Source of the DNA: Prauserella aidingensis | GTDB lineage: Bacteria; Actinomycetota; Actinomycetes; Mycobacteriales; Pseudonocardiaceae | Reading direction: 5' to 3' | Length of the DNA: 64,000 bases | Assembly (NCBI RefSeq): GCF_024171865.1 | Contig: NZ_JAMTCN010000005.1 | Span: 186,001-250,000, forward strand | Shown: positions 1-9,092 of the stretch, one piece after another | Layout: each line of letters opens with the position of its first letter | Position numbering within the stretch: the first letter of the stretch is position 1 | Position numbers and translations under genes: made by a program | The notes under the pieces: generated by a model | Seen by the model: only the letters and a program-made list of their open reading frames with translations | The model's database searches: none | Told to the model about the DNA's origin: nothing

Positions 1-371
1 GACTGCGGGACGTACGCCACCCGCTTACGCACCCGCCGCAACGGCCGTCCCAGCCACCGCACCGTGCCCCGCACCGACGGCACCAGCCCCAGCGCCGCCT
101 TCACCATCGTCGACTTGCCCGCACCGTTCGGCCCGACGACCGCACTCAACACCCCCGCGGGGATCTCCACGTCCACCCCGGTCAACACGGGCCTGCCGCC
201 GTACGAGGCACTCATGCCCTCCAGGCGCAGCGCGGGTTCGGTCATCTCCGGAGCCTCCGAGGGGAAACGGGTATCGGGTGCGTCGACCGGGTCAGTCGCC
301 GCCTCCGCGGCAGAACGTGCGTCGGCGGTGCCTTCTTCCGCCTCCGCGGGAGAACGTGCGTCGGCGGTCAT
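1..371 (-). CDS. metal-ion ABC transporter ATP-binding protein (5' part only; runs off the window)
   Basis: ATP-hydrolysing subunit of a Zn/Mn-type ABC importer. Reading leftward, the translation contains a Walker A motif (VVGPNGAGKST, near residue 80) preceded by the usual short beta-strand region, and the Q-loop region (VAYVPQ) falls at the window edge. The ATG at 371-369 overlaps the stop of the upstream binding-protein gene (ATGA), so the two are translationally coupled. The first 42 codons are unusual: they hold a 13-residue tandem repeat (TADARSPAEAEEG then TADARSAAEAATD), an Ala/Glu-rich extension not expected in this family. A second in-frame ATG at 245-243 (MTEPALRLEG) begins exactly where the conserved domain begins and may be the true start. 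The permease gene should lie to the left, outside the window. Metal specificity cannot be read from this fragment. Confidence 0.85.
   Translation of the reverse strand, partial: MTADARSPAEAEEGTADARSAAEAATDPVDAPDTRFPSEAPEMTEPALRLEGMSASYGGRPVLTGVDVEIPAGVLSAVVGPNGAGKSTMVKAALGLVPSVRGTVRWLGRPLRRVRKRVAYVPQ
302..369. repeat. 39-bp direct repeat encoding a 13-residue duplication
   Basis: A segment of about 29 bases at 301-329 recurs at 340-368 with one base changed; the period is 39 bases, exactly 13 codons. It lies in the N-terminal extension of the ABC ATPase gene and immediately follows the stop codon of the binding-protein gene. Confidence 0.8.
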
Positions 372-1384
372 GCCAGGCCCTCCGCGAGGGTTGCCGCATT
401 GGCACGCAGCATGCCCAGGTAGCTGCCGTCCGCACCGGTGGAGTCGGAGTGCAGCTCACCGCCGACCCGCACGTCCCCGCCGCGGTGCCGGGCCGCCGCG
501 ATCATCGAATCGACCGTCTGCCGGGACACGCTCGTCTCGAGAAACACAGCGGGCAGGTCCTCACGCGCGAGCAGTTCGGCAACGCGGGCGACGTCGGCCG
601 TCGTCGCCTCCTGTTGTGTCGACATGCCCTGGATGGCGACGACGTCCATGCCGAACGCGTCACCGAAGTAGCGGAACGCGTCGTGCGAGGTGACGAGCGT
701 GCGCCTGCCCGCGGGGATGCGGTCGATGGTGCGCCGCACCTGCTCGGCCGTGGCGCGGACCTCGTCGTTGTAGGCGGCCGCGCGGCGATGGAAGTCGGCG
801 GCGTGTTCCGGGTCGAGCTCGGCCAGGTGATCGGCCACGGCGTCGACGACGCGGGTCCACAGCTCCGGGTCGTGCCAGATGTGCGGGTCGTACTCCTCCT
901 CGGGAGCCGACCCCGCGGGCGGACTGAGCAGCTCATCGGCCGGCACCGCCTCGCCCGCCAGCAGCACCGGCTTCGTACGGCCCACCTCGTCGAGGGTCTG
1001 CTGCAACGAACCCTCGAGGTAGAGCCCGACGGCGATCACCCCGTCGCTGCGGCGCATCTCCCGCAGGTCGCCCGCCTTGGCCTGGTACAGGTGCGGATCG
1101 ACGCCGGGGCCCATCAGTCGCACCGTCTCGACGTCGTCGCCGCCGACGTGACGCACGGTGTCGTCGAGGAACGTCGTGGTGGTCACGAGGCGCAGCGTCG
1201 CGTTGTCCGTGCCGGTGGGTTGGAGGGCGTAGCCGACGGCGCCGGAGATCGCCAGGACGAACGCCACACCGAGGGCCACGAGCGCGCGACGATCACGGCG
1301 CCGCGCCCGCCTGCGCCGCCGCGCGTGCCGGTGATGCGCGGCGGCGCCCGCGGTGGTGATACGGCCGTCACCAGTGTCGTTCAT
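368..1384 (-). CDS. metal-ion ABC transporter substrate-binding protein (ZnuA/MntA-type, SBP_bac_9 family)
   Basis: Extracytoplasmic binding protein for a transition metal, delivering it to the ABC importer whose ATPase gene overlaps its stop codon. About 338 aa from the ATG at 1384. It has an Arg-rich cytoplasmic N-terminus followed by one hydrophobic segment (ALVALGVAFVLAISGAVGYA), so it is membrane-anchored or has an uncleaved signal. Family metal-ligand motifs are visible: VDPHLY, DPHIWHDP, TSHDAFRYF and the acidic motif FLETSVS. No His-rich loop of the kind typical of ZnuA is present, which leans toward a manganese-type protein, but this is only an inference. The upstream ATG at 1438 would add 18 unconserved residues; the 1384 start has GGGTGGAGC just in front. 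Divergent from htpX. Confidence 0.85.
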   Translation of the reverse strand: MNDTGDGRITTAGAAAHHRHARRRRRARRRDRRALVALGVAFVLAISGAVGYALQPTGTDNATLRLVTTTTFLDDTVRHVGGDDVETVRLMGPGVDPHLYQAKAGDLREMRRSDGVIAVGLYLEGSLQQTLDEVGRTKPVLLAGEAVPADELLSPPAGSAPEEEYDPHIWHDPELWTRVVDAVADHLAELDPEHAADFHRRAAAYNDEVRATAEQVRRTIDRIPAGRRTLVTSHDAFRYFGDAFGMDVVAIQGMSTQQEATTADVARVAELLAREDLPAVFLETSVSRQTVDSMIAAARHRGGDVRVGGELHSDSTGADGSYLGMLRANAATLAEGLA

Positions 1385-1606
1385 GCTCCACCCTCGGATT
1401 TCGGCGTGCCGAACTCTACTGTACGACGCAGCGAACACCGACGCCGACGCGGTGTGATATACGCCCCGTTACCTCGTCCGAAGTAGACTCGCACGCCGCT
1501 GACGTGGAACTTCGCCGGACCTGCGGACGTTGGACCGGATGCAGGCCACCGCGGTGGCGGCATGCACGGGATGTTCCCGCCCGCGGACCGGGAGGAGGGT
1601 GAGCCG

Positions 1607-2467
1607 GTGCACAGGCACCACAACGGTCTCAAGACGGCGCTGCTGCTGGGTCTCATGAGCGCGCTGATCATCGGCATCAGCGGCATGTTCGGCAGGGGGG
1701 CACTGATCATCGGATTGGTGATCGCCCTGGCCATGAACGGCTACGCCTACTTCAACTCCGACAAGCTCGCGTTGAAGGCCATGCGCGCCCAGCCTGTGTC
1801 GCAGGCGCAGCAACCCGCGATGTATCGCATCGTGCGGGAGCTGGCGACGTCGGCGCGACAGCCGATGCCGCGGCTGTACGTCAGCCCCACTCGCGCGCCC
1901 AACGCGTTCGCCACCGGGCGCAATCCGCGCAACGCCGCCGTATGCTGCACCACGGGCATCCTCGAGATCCTCGACGAACGCGAGCTGCGCGCCGTCCTCG
2001 GCCACGAACTCGCGCACGTCTACAACCGCGACATCCTCATCTCGTCGGTGGCGGGCGCGCTCGCCAGCGTGGTCAGCTTCCTGGCCAACATGGCGATGTT
2101 CGCGGGCATGTTCGGCGGGAACCGTGAGGGCGGCAACCCGATCGGCATGCTGCTGCTCGCGCTGCTCGGACCGGTCGCCGCCGGGATCATCAAGATGAGC
2201 GTGAGCCGGTCGCGCGAGTACCAGGCGGACACGTCGGGCGCCGAACTGACGGGTGATCCGTTGGCGCTGGCGTCGGCGTTGCGGAAGCTGGAACGGGGCA
2301 CGAGTGCCGCGCCGCTGGCCCCGGAGCCGAAGCTCGTGTCGCAGTCGCACCTCATGATCGCGAACCCGTTCCGCCCCGGTGAGCGGATGTCGAAGCTGTT
2401 CTCCAGCCATCCGCCCATCGACGACCGCATCCGTCGCCTGGAGGACATGGCCCGCCGCCAGTTCTGA
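1607..2467 (+). CDS. htpX: membrane zinc metalloprotease HtpX (M48)
   Basis: Inner-membrane stress protease that degrades damaged membrane proteins. About 286 aa. The zinc-binding motif HELAH sits in [13 protein letters not shown] and the third ligand is the Glu of SRSREYQAD. Two N-terminal membrane segments and two more after the HELAH helix match the family layout. The conserved run [12 protein letters not shown] and the [10 protein letters not shown] segment are the close mycobacterial-type HtpX signature. I place the start at the GTG at 1607 because GGAGGAGGG lies 7 bases upstream and the protein then begins with the family's usual HRHHNGLKT; an ATG at 1562 would add 15 residues. Monocistronic; followed by a 21-bp repeat array. 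Confidence 0.93.
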   Translation: MHRHHNGLKTALLLGLMSALIIGISGMFGRGALIIGLVIALAMNGYAYFNSDKLALKAMRAQPVSQAQQPAMYRIVRELATSARQPMPRLYVSPTRAPNAFATGRNPRNAAVCCTTGILEILDERELRAVLGHELAHVYNRDILISSVAGALASVVSFLANMAMFAGMFGGNREGGNPIGMLLLALLGPVAAGIIKMSVSRSREYQADTSGAELTGDPLALASALRKLERGTSAAPLAPEPKLVSQSHLMIANPFRPGERMSKLFSSHPPIDDRIRRLEDMARRQF

Positions 2468-2506
2468 TGTCGACGGGCGTGTGCCCGTGTCGCTCGCCCG
2501 ACGCCC

Positions 2507-2674
2507 GTGTTGCACTCTCCGGGGCTCGTGTTGCGGATCCGAGGACCCGTGTTGCGCTTCTGTGGGCCCGTGTTGCGGATCCGGGGGCTCGTGTTGCGTT
2601 TTCGGGGGTTCGTGTTGCGCTCTCAGGGCCCCGTGTTGTGCATTCCGGGCCGCGTGTCCTGCACTCGGAACGCC
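2507..2674 (+). repeat. 21-bp tandem repeat array A (8 units)
   Basis: Eight units begin at 2507, 2528, 2549, 2570, 2591, 2612, 2633 and 2654, each exactly 21 bases apart. The 5' part is nearly fixed (GTGTTGCG), the middle varies, and the 3' part is G-rich then C-rich; a working consensus is GTGTTGCGGATTCCGGGG plus three variable bases. A weaker ninth unit may start at 2487. Confidence 0.92.
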
Positions 2675-2832
2675 GAGATCTGCGCCGGTACTTTGAGTTC
2701 CTCAGCTGGTGCGCCGGTCTGCACCCGGTACGTCGAGGTCTGCACCCGGCGCTCCGTACTTCTGCGTTCACCGTGGGCGACCGGGTCACCGCTCGGCGAT
2801 GAGCGACGTCTCCCTGCGTGTCTCTCGAACCC

Positions 2833-2961
2833 GGAACACTCCCGCCGGCCCGCAACACGCCCCGGAATCCGCAACACGCGCTCCCGAATCCGCAACACGC
2901 GCCCGCGAAGGCGCAACACGGCCCCCGGAATGCGCAACACGGTCTCGCGAAGGCGCAACAC
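2833..2961 (-). repeat. 21-bp tandem repeat array B (about 7 units, inverted relative to array A)
   Basis: The complementary core GCAACAC occurs at 2852, 2871, 2892, 2913, 2934 and 2955, with a degenerate copy at 2833. Spacing is 21 bases except for two 19-base steps at the left end. The array runs up to the stop codon of the tetR gene at 2964. Confidence 0.9.
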
Positions 2962-2963
2962 GG

Positions 2964-3536
2964 CTACGGATGGTGCTCCAGGGCTCGACGGGCGAAGGCG
3001 ACCGTGTGGGCGCGGAGCGCGTTGTGGCGGTCCTCGGTGTCGCCGGGCATCAGGAATCCGGCCAGTTGCGGCAGGGTGTGCGGCCAGGCGGCCAGCCCGA
3101 GCAGGGTGAACAGGGTTGCTGCGGTCTCGCGGTCGACGTCGGTGCCCAGCGCGTGGGCGAGCGCGGCGATCTTCTCGTCGTAACCCTGTGCGCGGCGATC
3201 CTGGTCGGGCACGGGCCGGTCGTCGTAGTGCAGTGACTCCCAGAGCAGCAGACGCAGCAGTAGCGGGTGCTGCCGGTGGTAGTCGTAGAGCCTGCCGACG
3301 TACTCCGCCAGGTCGCCCTCGGGGAGGCCGATGCCCTTGGCGTGTTCGGCCTTCGCCTCGGTGATCACGGCGTCGAACAGCTTCTCTTTGCTGCCGAAAT
3401 AGCCGTAGATGCGCTCCTTGTTGACGCCTGCGCGGGCGGCGATGGTGTCGACGCGTGCGCCCGCGATGCCGTGCGCGGCGAACTCGTCGCGTGCGGCATC
3501 GAGGAGTCGTTGCCGGGTGCTGCTCATGACGTCCAT
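2964..3536 (-). CDS. TetR-family transcriptional regulator
   Basis: Repressor, about 190 aa from the ATG at 3536. The N-terminal helix-turn-helix is clear (RQRLLDAARDEFAAHG, then ARVDTIAARAGVNKERIYGYF), followed by an all-helical ligand domain. A second ATG at 3527 (MSSTRQ) is an alternative start; the longer frame to 3635 runs through the operator and is unlikely. The gene is divergent from an MFS exporter gene, with a perfect palindrome between them, so it most likely represses the exporter and itself and is released by an exporter substrate. The effector is unknown. Confidence 0.9.
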   Translation of the reverse strand: MDVMSSTRQRLLDAARDEFAAHGIAGARVDTIAARAGVNKERIYGYFGSKEKLFDAVITEAKAEHAKGIGLPEGDLAEYVGRLYDYHRQHPLLLRLLLWESLHYDDRPVPDQDRRAQGYDEKIAALAHALGTDVDRETAATLFTLLGLAAWPHTLPQLAGFLMPGDTEDRHNALRAHTVAFARRALEHHP

Positions 3537-3564
3537 GTCTACCAGGCGCCAACTGTTCGGTTGA

Positions 3565-3582
3565 CAACCAACTGGTTGGTTG
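3565..3582. promoter_or_regulatory. palindromic operator between tetR and MFS genes
   Basis: A perfect inverted repeat, CAACCAAC-tg-GTTGGTTG, lies 28 bases from the tetR start and 14 bases from the MFS start. Its size and place fit a TetR operator controlling both genes. A TTGACA at 3561-3566 overlaps its left edge. Binding by the adjacent TetR is inferred. Confidence 0.75.
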
Positions 3583-3596
3583 GTCACAGTGGCGGT

Positions 3597-4787
3597 ATGC
3601 CCGACACGGATGTACCCGCGCGTCCGGCCGCACACTCCTGGGCGTCGCCGGCCAGAACCCTCGCGATCCTGGTGACCAGCGGCGTCGTCGGCGTCGGTCA
3701 GACCTATTCCGTCATCCCGCTGCTGCCCGCGATCGCCGACGAGTTCGGCATGTCGACGTCCGCCGCGACCTGGATGTCGACGGGCTTCAGCCTCACGTTC
3801 GCGCTGAGCTTCCTACTGGCGGGGCCGCTCGCCGACCGGTTCGGCCCACGACGCGTCATCCTCATCGGTTTCGTCGCCGCGGCCGCGACGACGGTGGCCG
3901 TGACACTCGCGTCGACGCCGGGCGCCGCCGTCGCGCTGCGATGCGTGCAGGGTGCGGCCGTCGCGATGCTCGTGCCCACCGGGTTCGCCTACGTGACGGC
4001 GCACCTCGAACCGGGCAGACGTCCCGTGGCGTTCAGTGCGCTGGCCAGCGCCGGCATCGCGTCGGCCGTCGTGCTGCAGGTCGCCGCGCAGCTGCTGGCT
4101 CCACTGGGCTGGCGGGCGGTGTTCCTCGCGTCGGGCGGAGCGTTCGCGGGGCTCGTGGGCCTCGCGGCGACGTTGTTGCGCCCGGATTCGCAGGGGGCGA
4201 CGCCGCGTGCCGAGTCGGTCGTCTCCGCGCTCGCGGCCGTGCCGAAGTTGCTGGGCCGGCCGCGGCTGCTCGGCCTGTACCTCGCGACGGCGGCACTGCT
4301 CGGTGCGTTCGTCATCGTGTACACCGTCGTCGAGCTCGCGGGCCCCGCCGCGGTCGACAGTCCGGGAGCGATGCTGGCACTGCGGGCGAGCGCGCTCCCC
4401 GCCGTACTCGTGGCGCCGCTGCTCACCGGGGTCATGTCGGCGATTCCGGCCCGGGTGCGGGCGACGGCGTCGCTCGCCGTGGCCGCGGTGGCCGCGTTGC
4501 TGTTGCCGTCGGCGAGTGGGGACGTCGTCGCGCTCGGTGCCCTACTGTTCGTGTTCGTCGGCGGGGTCGCGCTCGGGTCGCCGGGGTTGGTCGCCTCGAT
4601 CCACGGCCGTGCGGGCGGCTCGGTCGGGGCGGCGACCGCGCTGTACACGGCGTCGCTGTTCCTCGGCGCCAGCGTGGGGCCGCAGGTCGTCGCCGCTCTC
4701 GGTGGCTTCACTCCGACCTTGCTGGCCACCGGTGGGATCCTCGCGGTCGCGGCAGGGCTGGTGTGGGTCTCGACGCGCGGCGACTGA
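3597..4787 (+). CDS. MFS transporter (drug-efflux type)
   Basis: Proton-driven membrane transporter of 396 aa with about 12 hydrophobic segments. The loop 2-3 motif (GPLADRFGPRRV) and the N-terminal TYSVIPLLPAIADEFG resemble the arabinose/drug-exporter branch of the family. The ATG at 3597 is chosen because longer frames to 3267 read through the divergent tetR gene and the operator. The tetR neighbour suggests inducible export of a toxic compound. Substrate unknown. Confidence 0.88.
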   Translation: MPDTDVPARPAAHSWASPARTLAILVTSGVVGVGQTYSVIPLLPAIADEFGMSTSAATWMSTGFSLTFALSFLLAGPLADRFGPRRVILIGFVAAAATTVAVTLASTPGAAVALRCVQGAAVAMLVPTGFAYVTAHLEPGRRPVAFSALASAGIASAVVLQVAAQLLAPLGWRAVFLASGGAFAGLVGLAATLLRPDSQGATPRAESVVSALAAVPKLLGRPRLLGLYLATAALLGAFVIVYTVVELAGPAAVDSPGAMLALRASALPAVLVAPLLTGVMSAIPARVRATASLAVAAVAALLLPSASGDVVALGALLFVFVGGVALGSPGLVASIHGRAGGSVGAATALYTASLFLGASVGPQVVAALGGFTPTLLATGGILAVAAGLVWVSTRGD

Positions 4788-4854
4788 CGTGTGCTCCTGC
4801 CGACCGTGCACGACCGCAGTACACGCGGGAGCACGGTGCCGCACGCGGTGGCCT

Positions 4855-4957
4855 GCAACACGGCGCCCGGAGAACGCAACACGGTCCCCCGAGAACGCAA
4901 CTCGAGCTCCGGAATCCGCAACACGGCGCCCGGGATCCGCAACACGGCGCGCGGGTG
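4855..4957 (-). repeat. 21-bp tandem repeat array C (5 units)
   Basis: Core GCAACAC (or GCAACTC) at 4855, 4876, 4897, 4918 and 4939, all exactly 21 bases apart, between the convergent MFS and rmlA genes. The first unit shares a 20-base identity (4844-4863) with 6036-6055 inside the broken Asp-box gene. Confidence 0.9.
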
Positions 4958-4959
4958 GG

Positions 4960-5841
<882 letters not shown>

Positions 5842-5969
5842 CGCCCGCCCTTCGTACCGTTTCCGCCCGTCCGGGTCGTCGACCGCCTCGCCGCGTGCGC
5901 GCCCGGCGCCGACCCGCCGTCTCCGCGACTGAGCTCCGCGACTGAGTTCCGGCTCAGCCTTCCGGGGGA

Positions 5970-7300
5970 TCAGGGTACCGGTTGGCGGGACGGCCCGGTG
6001 CCGAAAAAGACCCGACAGCCGTCGTCGGTGCGGTCCGCGGTGGCCTGCAACACGGTGTCGCCACCGTCGACCGGCAGCAGCGACGGGCTGTAGTTCGGGC
6101 ACGGGTCGTCCACCGGGTCGGCGACCTGCACGGGAGCGGGCACCTCGTACCATTCGCCGGAACCGGGGTCGTCGTTGGCGAGGATCGTCCGGCCGTTGCC
6201 CGCGTTGGGCGTGCCGTCGGCGTTGGCGTAGATCTGGCCGATGAGCAGCACCCGCGTGCCGTTCGGGCCGCCGGGGAAGAGCGAGATCGTGGGCGAGTGC
6301 CGGAAGTGGCGGCCCTCCGGCGTGGCGACCTGCGTGCCGGGTTCGGCCGGGTCGCCGAAGTCCTCGCCGTCGCCGGAGATCGTGAAGTACGGGTCGCAGA
6401 ACCGCTCGCCGAAGTTGCAGATCTCGTAGCTGAAGTAGTGCCGTCCGTCGGGAAGGGTGCGCGTGATGGGCATGCCGGGGCGCACCTCCCACGGCGAGAT
6501 CGTCAGGGTGCGGGCCGGGGCGCTCCAGTCGACGAGGTCGTCCGTCGACCTGCGGGCGAGGAACTGGTCGAACTCGCGCTCACCGCGTTCGTCGGCGTAG
6601 TGCATCTGCAGGGTGCCGGAGTCGTCGACGTCGAACTCCGGTTCCCACACGCCCGGTGGGCCGTACGACGTGACCGGCTCGCCCGCGAAGTGCCACGAGC
6701 GCCCGGTGTCGGTGCTCGCCCAGATGCGGATGCCGATCTCGCGGGTGTCGCGCGGGGCCTTCTGCCGGTAGCTGGCCGCCCACAGCAGCGTGCCCTTCGG
6801 GTACCGGCCGATGCTGCGCGGCAGTTCGTACAGGGTTCCGCAGCACATGCCGCTGCCGTAACGGCCCTCCGGGTCGCGCACCTCGCCGACCTTGTCGAAG
6901 CTGCGGCCCTCGTCGGTGCTCTCGTAGATGGGCGCATAGAAGCCGCGGTCGTCCGTGCTGGTCATCGTCGCGAGGATGCGGCCGTTGTGGCTCTCGTGGC
7001 CGTGCTGGGTGCGGATGAGCCGCGGGTACGCGCCGTAGCCGTCGTGCAGCTGCTCCCGGTCGGCGGCCTGCGCGACGGCGGGGGACAGGGTCAGGCGACG
7101 GCGGGGGACAGGGTCAGGCACAGGACCGCGGTGGCGACGACCGCCAGCGCCCGGCGCAGTGGTGAACGTTCCCGTGGTGCGGGTGGTGCGGACCGGCGGG
7201 ACGGCCACGCGCCGTGGGTCGGCGCGTGGCTGGTGGCCGGGTTGCTAATGGCCGGGTTGCTGGTGGTCGCGTGGCTGGTGGTCGACCAATGGATGTGCAC
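5970..7300 (-). pseudogene. secreted Asp-box (BNR/sialidase-fold) protein, frameshifted by a 23-bp tandem duplication
   Basis: The body (5970 to about 7095) encodes a beta-propeller-like protein with two Asp-boxes (STDEGRSF and STDTGRSW) and conserved blocks such as [14 protein letters not shown]. The signal peptide (RRALAVVATAVLCL, ending SPAVA) is in a different frame, which stops at 7091. The cause is visible: 23 bases at 7072-7094 are repeated exactly at 7095-7117. Removing one copy joins the frames and gives a normal signal peptide with a cleavage site before QAADREQLH. As the sequence stands, the product cannot be exported intact. The exact start is uncertain: a GTG at 7300 follows the upstream terminator, whereas the ATG at 7339 lies inside it. 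The N-terminal region also carries TSHATTSNP-like repeats. Function unknown; possibly an extracellular glycan-binding protein or hydrolase. An assembly error is a possible alternative. Confidence 0.75.
7072..7117. repeat. exact 23-bp tandem duplication
   Basis: Bases 7072-7094 and 7095-7117 are identical. Because 23 is not a multiple of three, the duplication separates the signal-peptide frame from the body of the secreted Asp-box protein. Confidence 0.95.
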
Positions 7301-7303
7301 GGA

Positions 7304-7336
7304 AAACCCCCGGTCTCCGACGGCGACCGGGGGTTT
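7304..7336 (-). terminator. intrinsic terminator downstream of the yajQ-family gene
   Basis: A 12-bp perfect stem (7304-7315 with 7325-7336) with a 9-base loop; on the minus strand it ends in TTTT. It lies about 120 bases after the yajQ-type gene and would insulate the broken secreted-protein gene. Confidence 0.75.
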
Positions 7337-7453
7337 CAAACACGATCAGGTGACGAATGGTCAACGGTTCACGATCTTTTCACCGAGGCGGCAGAGGGTT
7401 GTCCCACCTCCGTGGTCCCGCGACCGAGTGCATGCGCCACACCTGCGACGACG

Positions 7454-7945
7454 TCACCGGTAGTTCATGAACTGCAACGCGATGCCGAAGTCCTTCTCCT
7501 TCAACAGCGTGATCACGTCCTGCAGGTGGTCCTTCTTCTTGCCCGACACCCGCAGCTGATCACCCTGGATCTGCGCCTGCACACCCTTCGGACCCTCGTC
7601 CCGGATGTACTTCGAGATCTGCTTCGCCTTGTCCTGGTCGATGCCCTCGACGATCGAACCCGACACCTTGTACGTCTTGCCCGACGCCGCAGGCTCGCCC
7701 GCATCGAACGCCTTCATCGACACGCCACGCTTGACCAGCTTCTCCTTGAAGACGTCGACAGCGGCCTTCACCCGCTCCTCGGTCTCGGCCTCCACCACGA
7801 CGGCGTTGTCACCCGACCACGCCACCGACGCGCCCGTGCCACGGAAGTCGAACCGCGTCGACAGCTCCTTGGCCGCCTGGTTCACCGCGTTGTCCACCTC
7901 TTGCCGGTCGACCTTGCTCACCACGTCGAACGACGGATCCGCCAC
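7454..7945 (-). CDS. YajQ-family nucleotide/RNA-binding protein
   Basis: Small cytoplasmic protein of the UPF0234/YajQ family, 163 aa (the usual length), with two ferredoxin-like halves. Members have been reported to bind nucleic acid or cyclic di-GMP; which applies here is unknown. The characteristic opening ([19 protein letters not shown]) and the C-terminal [11 protein letters not shown] are intact. The GTG at 7945 is chosen because it gives that opening and has GAGGTG upstream; the ATG at 8020 would add 25 non-conserved residues. Single gene with its own terminator. Confidence 0.9.
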   Translation of the reverse strand: MADPSFDVVSKVDRQEVDNAVNQAAKELSTRFDFRGTGASVAWSGDNAVVVEAETEERVKAAVDVFKEKLVKRGVSMKAFDAGEPAASGKTYKVSGSIVEGIDQDKAKQISKYIRDEGPKGVQAQIQGDQLRVSGKKKDHLQDVITLLKEKDFGIALQFMNYR

Positions 7946-8109
7946 GCCTGAAGCACCTCGCTGTCTGGTTCTCGCTGGTTCGGAGAGTTCTCGGGAACGT
8001 GGCCGCCGACGCGGCCACAACGGGTAAGCGTAGTCACCGGGTACCCGCCTGCGGGCGCGTCCGCCGCAGGCGGTACGCTGTCATCTTGCCGGACACGGAG
8101 CCGGCACCC

Positions 8110-8191
8110 GGCGGGTTGCCCGAGCGGCCAAAGGGAGCTGACTGTAAATCAGCCGGCACTGCCTTCGGGGGTTCGAATCCCTCACCCGCCA
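8110..8191 (+). tRNA. tRNA-Tyr (GTA)
   Basis: Full cloverleaf with a 7-bp acceptor stem (GGCGGGT with ACCCGCC), anticodon GTA in a TGTAAA loop, a long class II variable arm as expected for bacterial tRNA-Tyr, and the T-loop GTTCGAATC. CCA is not encoded. Confidence 0.96.
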
Positions 8192-8198
8192 CTCGATC

Positions 8199-8242
8199 GA
8201 AGGCGCCCCCTGCTTGTCGCTGGGGGCGCCTTCGCTTTTTTT
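8199..8242 (+). terminator. intrinsic terminator of tRNA-Tyr
   Basis: 12-bp perfect stem (8199-8210 with 8222-8233) followed by GC and seven T residues. Confidence 0.9.
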
Positions 8243-8254
8243 CGATCATCGTCG

Positions 8255-8310
8255 ATGTCCTCTGGGGGCGCAGCCCCCAGACCCCGCCCGGGGCGGTCCC
8301 CGGAGCCCCA
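8255..8310. repeat. GC-rich palindromic element after tRNA-Tyr
   Basis: Contains the short inverted repeat TGGGGGCGCAGCCCCCA followed by a GACCCCGCCCGGGG-type hairpin. A related but diverged block follows tRNA-Thr at about 37130-37190. It probably adds RNA secondary structure; no gene is present. Confidence 0.45.
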
Positions 8311-8432
8311 TCGGCCGGCGGGCGGCGTGTTTTGTGGGGTGCCTGCCCACGTTCCTGTCCGGGGAGGCTCAGGACGCCGTCGGGCGGCGGTTGCAGTGCC
8401 CTGCCCGGCCGGCCGCCGGGGCGGGGCCGGCG

Positions 8433-9092
8433 TCAGCGGTCGTTGCAGTGGGTGAGGACGCCGCGGATGGCTTCGGCCTCGGCGCGGTCGACGGTCAGCT
8501 CGTAGCGCTGTTTGATCGACACCCAGCGGGTGACGTAGCCGCACCGGTCGCGCTCGGGCAACCAGCTCGCCGGGTCCTGATCGCCCTTCGACCGATTCGA
8601 CCCCGCGGTGACGGCCACGAGCACGTCGGGATCGTTGGCGTAGGACTCCCGCTCGGCCTCGCTCCACTCCCGACTGCCCGAACGGGCCACCTCGGCCAGC
8701 GGCACGAAATGGTCCACGTCCAGATCGGACGGATCGGTGACGGTCTCGCCGTCGTAGCTGCTCCGCCACGTCCCGGACAGGTCACAGTCGTCGCCGACCT
8801 CGACGTTCTCGCCCTGCTGCTTCAAGGTGCGGTCACGGGTGTCGCACCCGTCGCCGAGATACGTCCAGTGCGGCCAGTCGTCCCGATCGTACGGCGCGCC
8901 CGTGTCCTCCGGCGCCACCGTCAACTCAGCCAGGTCGGCCGGCGACGCCGACCCGGGCGCCGACCCGGGCGCCGACCCGGGCGCCGACGTCGACGAACCC
9001 GCAGCGTCGAGGTCGACCAACCCACAGCCGGCGACACCCAGAGCGGCCAGCAGTGTCAGCGCGGCGGCGGCGGTGCGGGTGCGCGTGCCCAT
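8433..9092 (-). CDS. HNH/DUF1524-type lipoprotein (putative secreted nuclease)
   Basis: 219 aa. The signal sequence ends in a lipobox (GVAGC, Cys23), so the protein is probably anchored outside the membrane. Next comes a low-complexity APGS repeat (a 12-base DNA repeat at about 8950-8990), then a domain with LDVDHFVPLAE and SNRSKGDQDPASWLP, the His-containing betabetaalpha-metal core and Asn/Lys region of the DUF1524/HNH group, common in extracellular actinobacterial nuclease-like proteins. Four cysteines (CDTRD, CDLSG, RCGY, HCND) could form disulphides. Nuclease activity is inferred from the family. A short tandem array lies upstream in the promoter region. Confidence 0.85.
   Translation of the reverse strand: MGTRTRTAAAALTLLAALGVAGCGLVDLDAAGSSTSAPGSAPGSAPGSASPADLAELTVAPEDTGAPYDRDDWPHWTYLGDGCDTRDRTLKQQGENVEVGDDCDLSGTWRSSYDGETVTDPSDLDVDHFVPLAEVARSGSREWSEAERESYANDPDVLVAVTAGSNRSKGDQDPASWLPERDRCGYVTRWVSIKQRYELTVDRAEAEAIRGVLTHCNDR

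Larger units (their letters stand above)
2468..2963. other. intergenic region between convergent genes filled by two inverted repeat arrays
   Basis: This 496-base stretch separates the 3' ends of htpX (+) and a tetR gene (-). It contains two 21-bp repeat arrays facing each other (listed separately) and a spacer at about 2675-2830 with short direct repeats (a GGTCTGCACCCGG-type word at about 2714 and 2739). The open frames through it are heptad translations of the 21-bp unit and have no ribosome binding sites. I see no gene. Confidence 0.7.

Noticed and set aside
2507-2961. CRISPR array
   Set aside because: Units are only 21 bp, degenerate, contiguous without unique spacers, and there are no cas genes in the window.
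2507-3109. Proteins with VLRIxGP or ATRAPES heptad repeats encoded by the 21-bp arrays
   Set aside because: Any 21-bp repeat read in frame gives a 7-residue repeat on both strands and all frames remain open because of composition. No ribosome binding sites, and the frames run into neighbouring antisense genes.
7091-7339. Separate 82-aa gene with a signal-peptide-like C-terminus
   Set aside because: Its hydrophobic end fits the downstream Asp-box protein once one 23-bp copy is removed, and its ATG lies inside a terminator hairpin. It is treated as the displaced 5' part of that gene.
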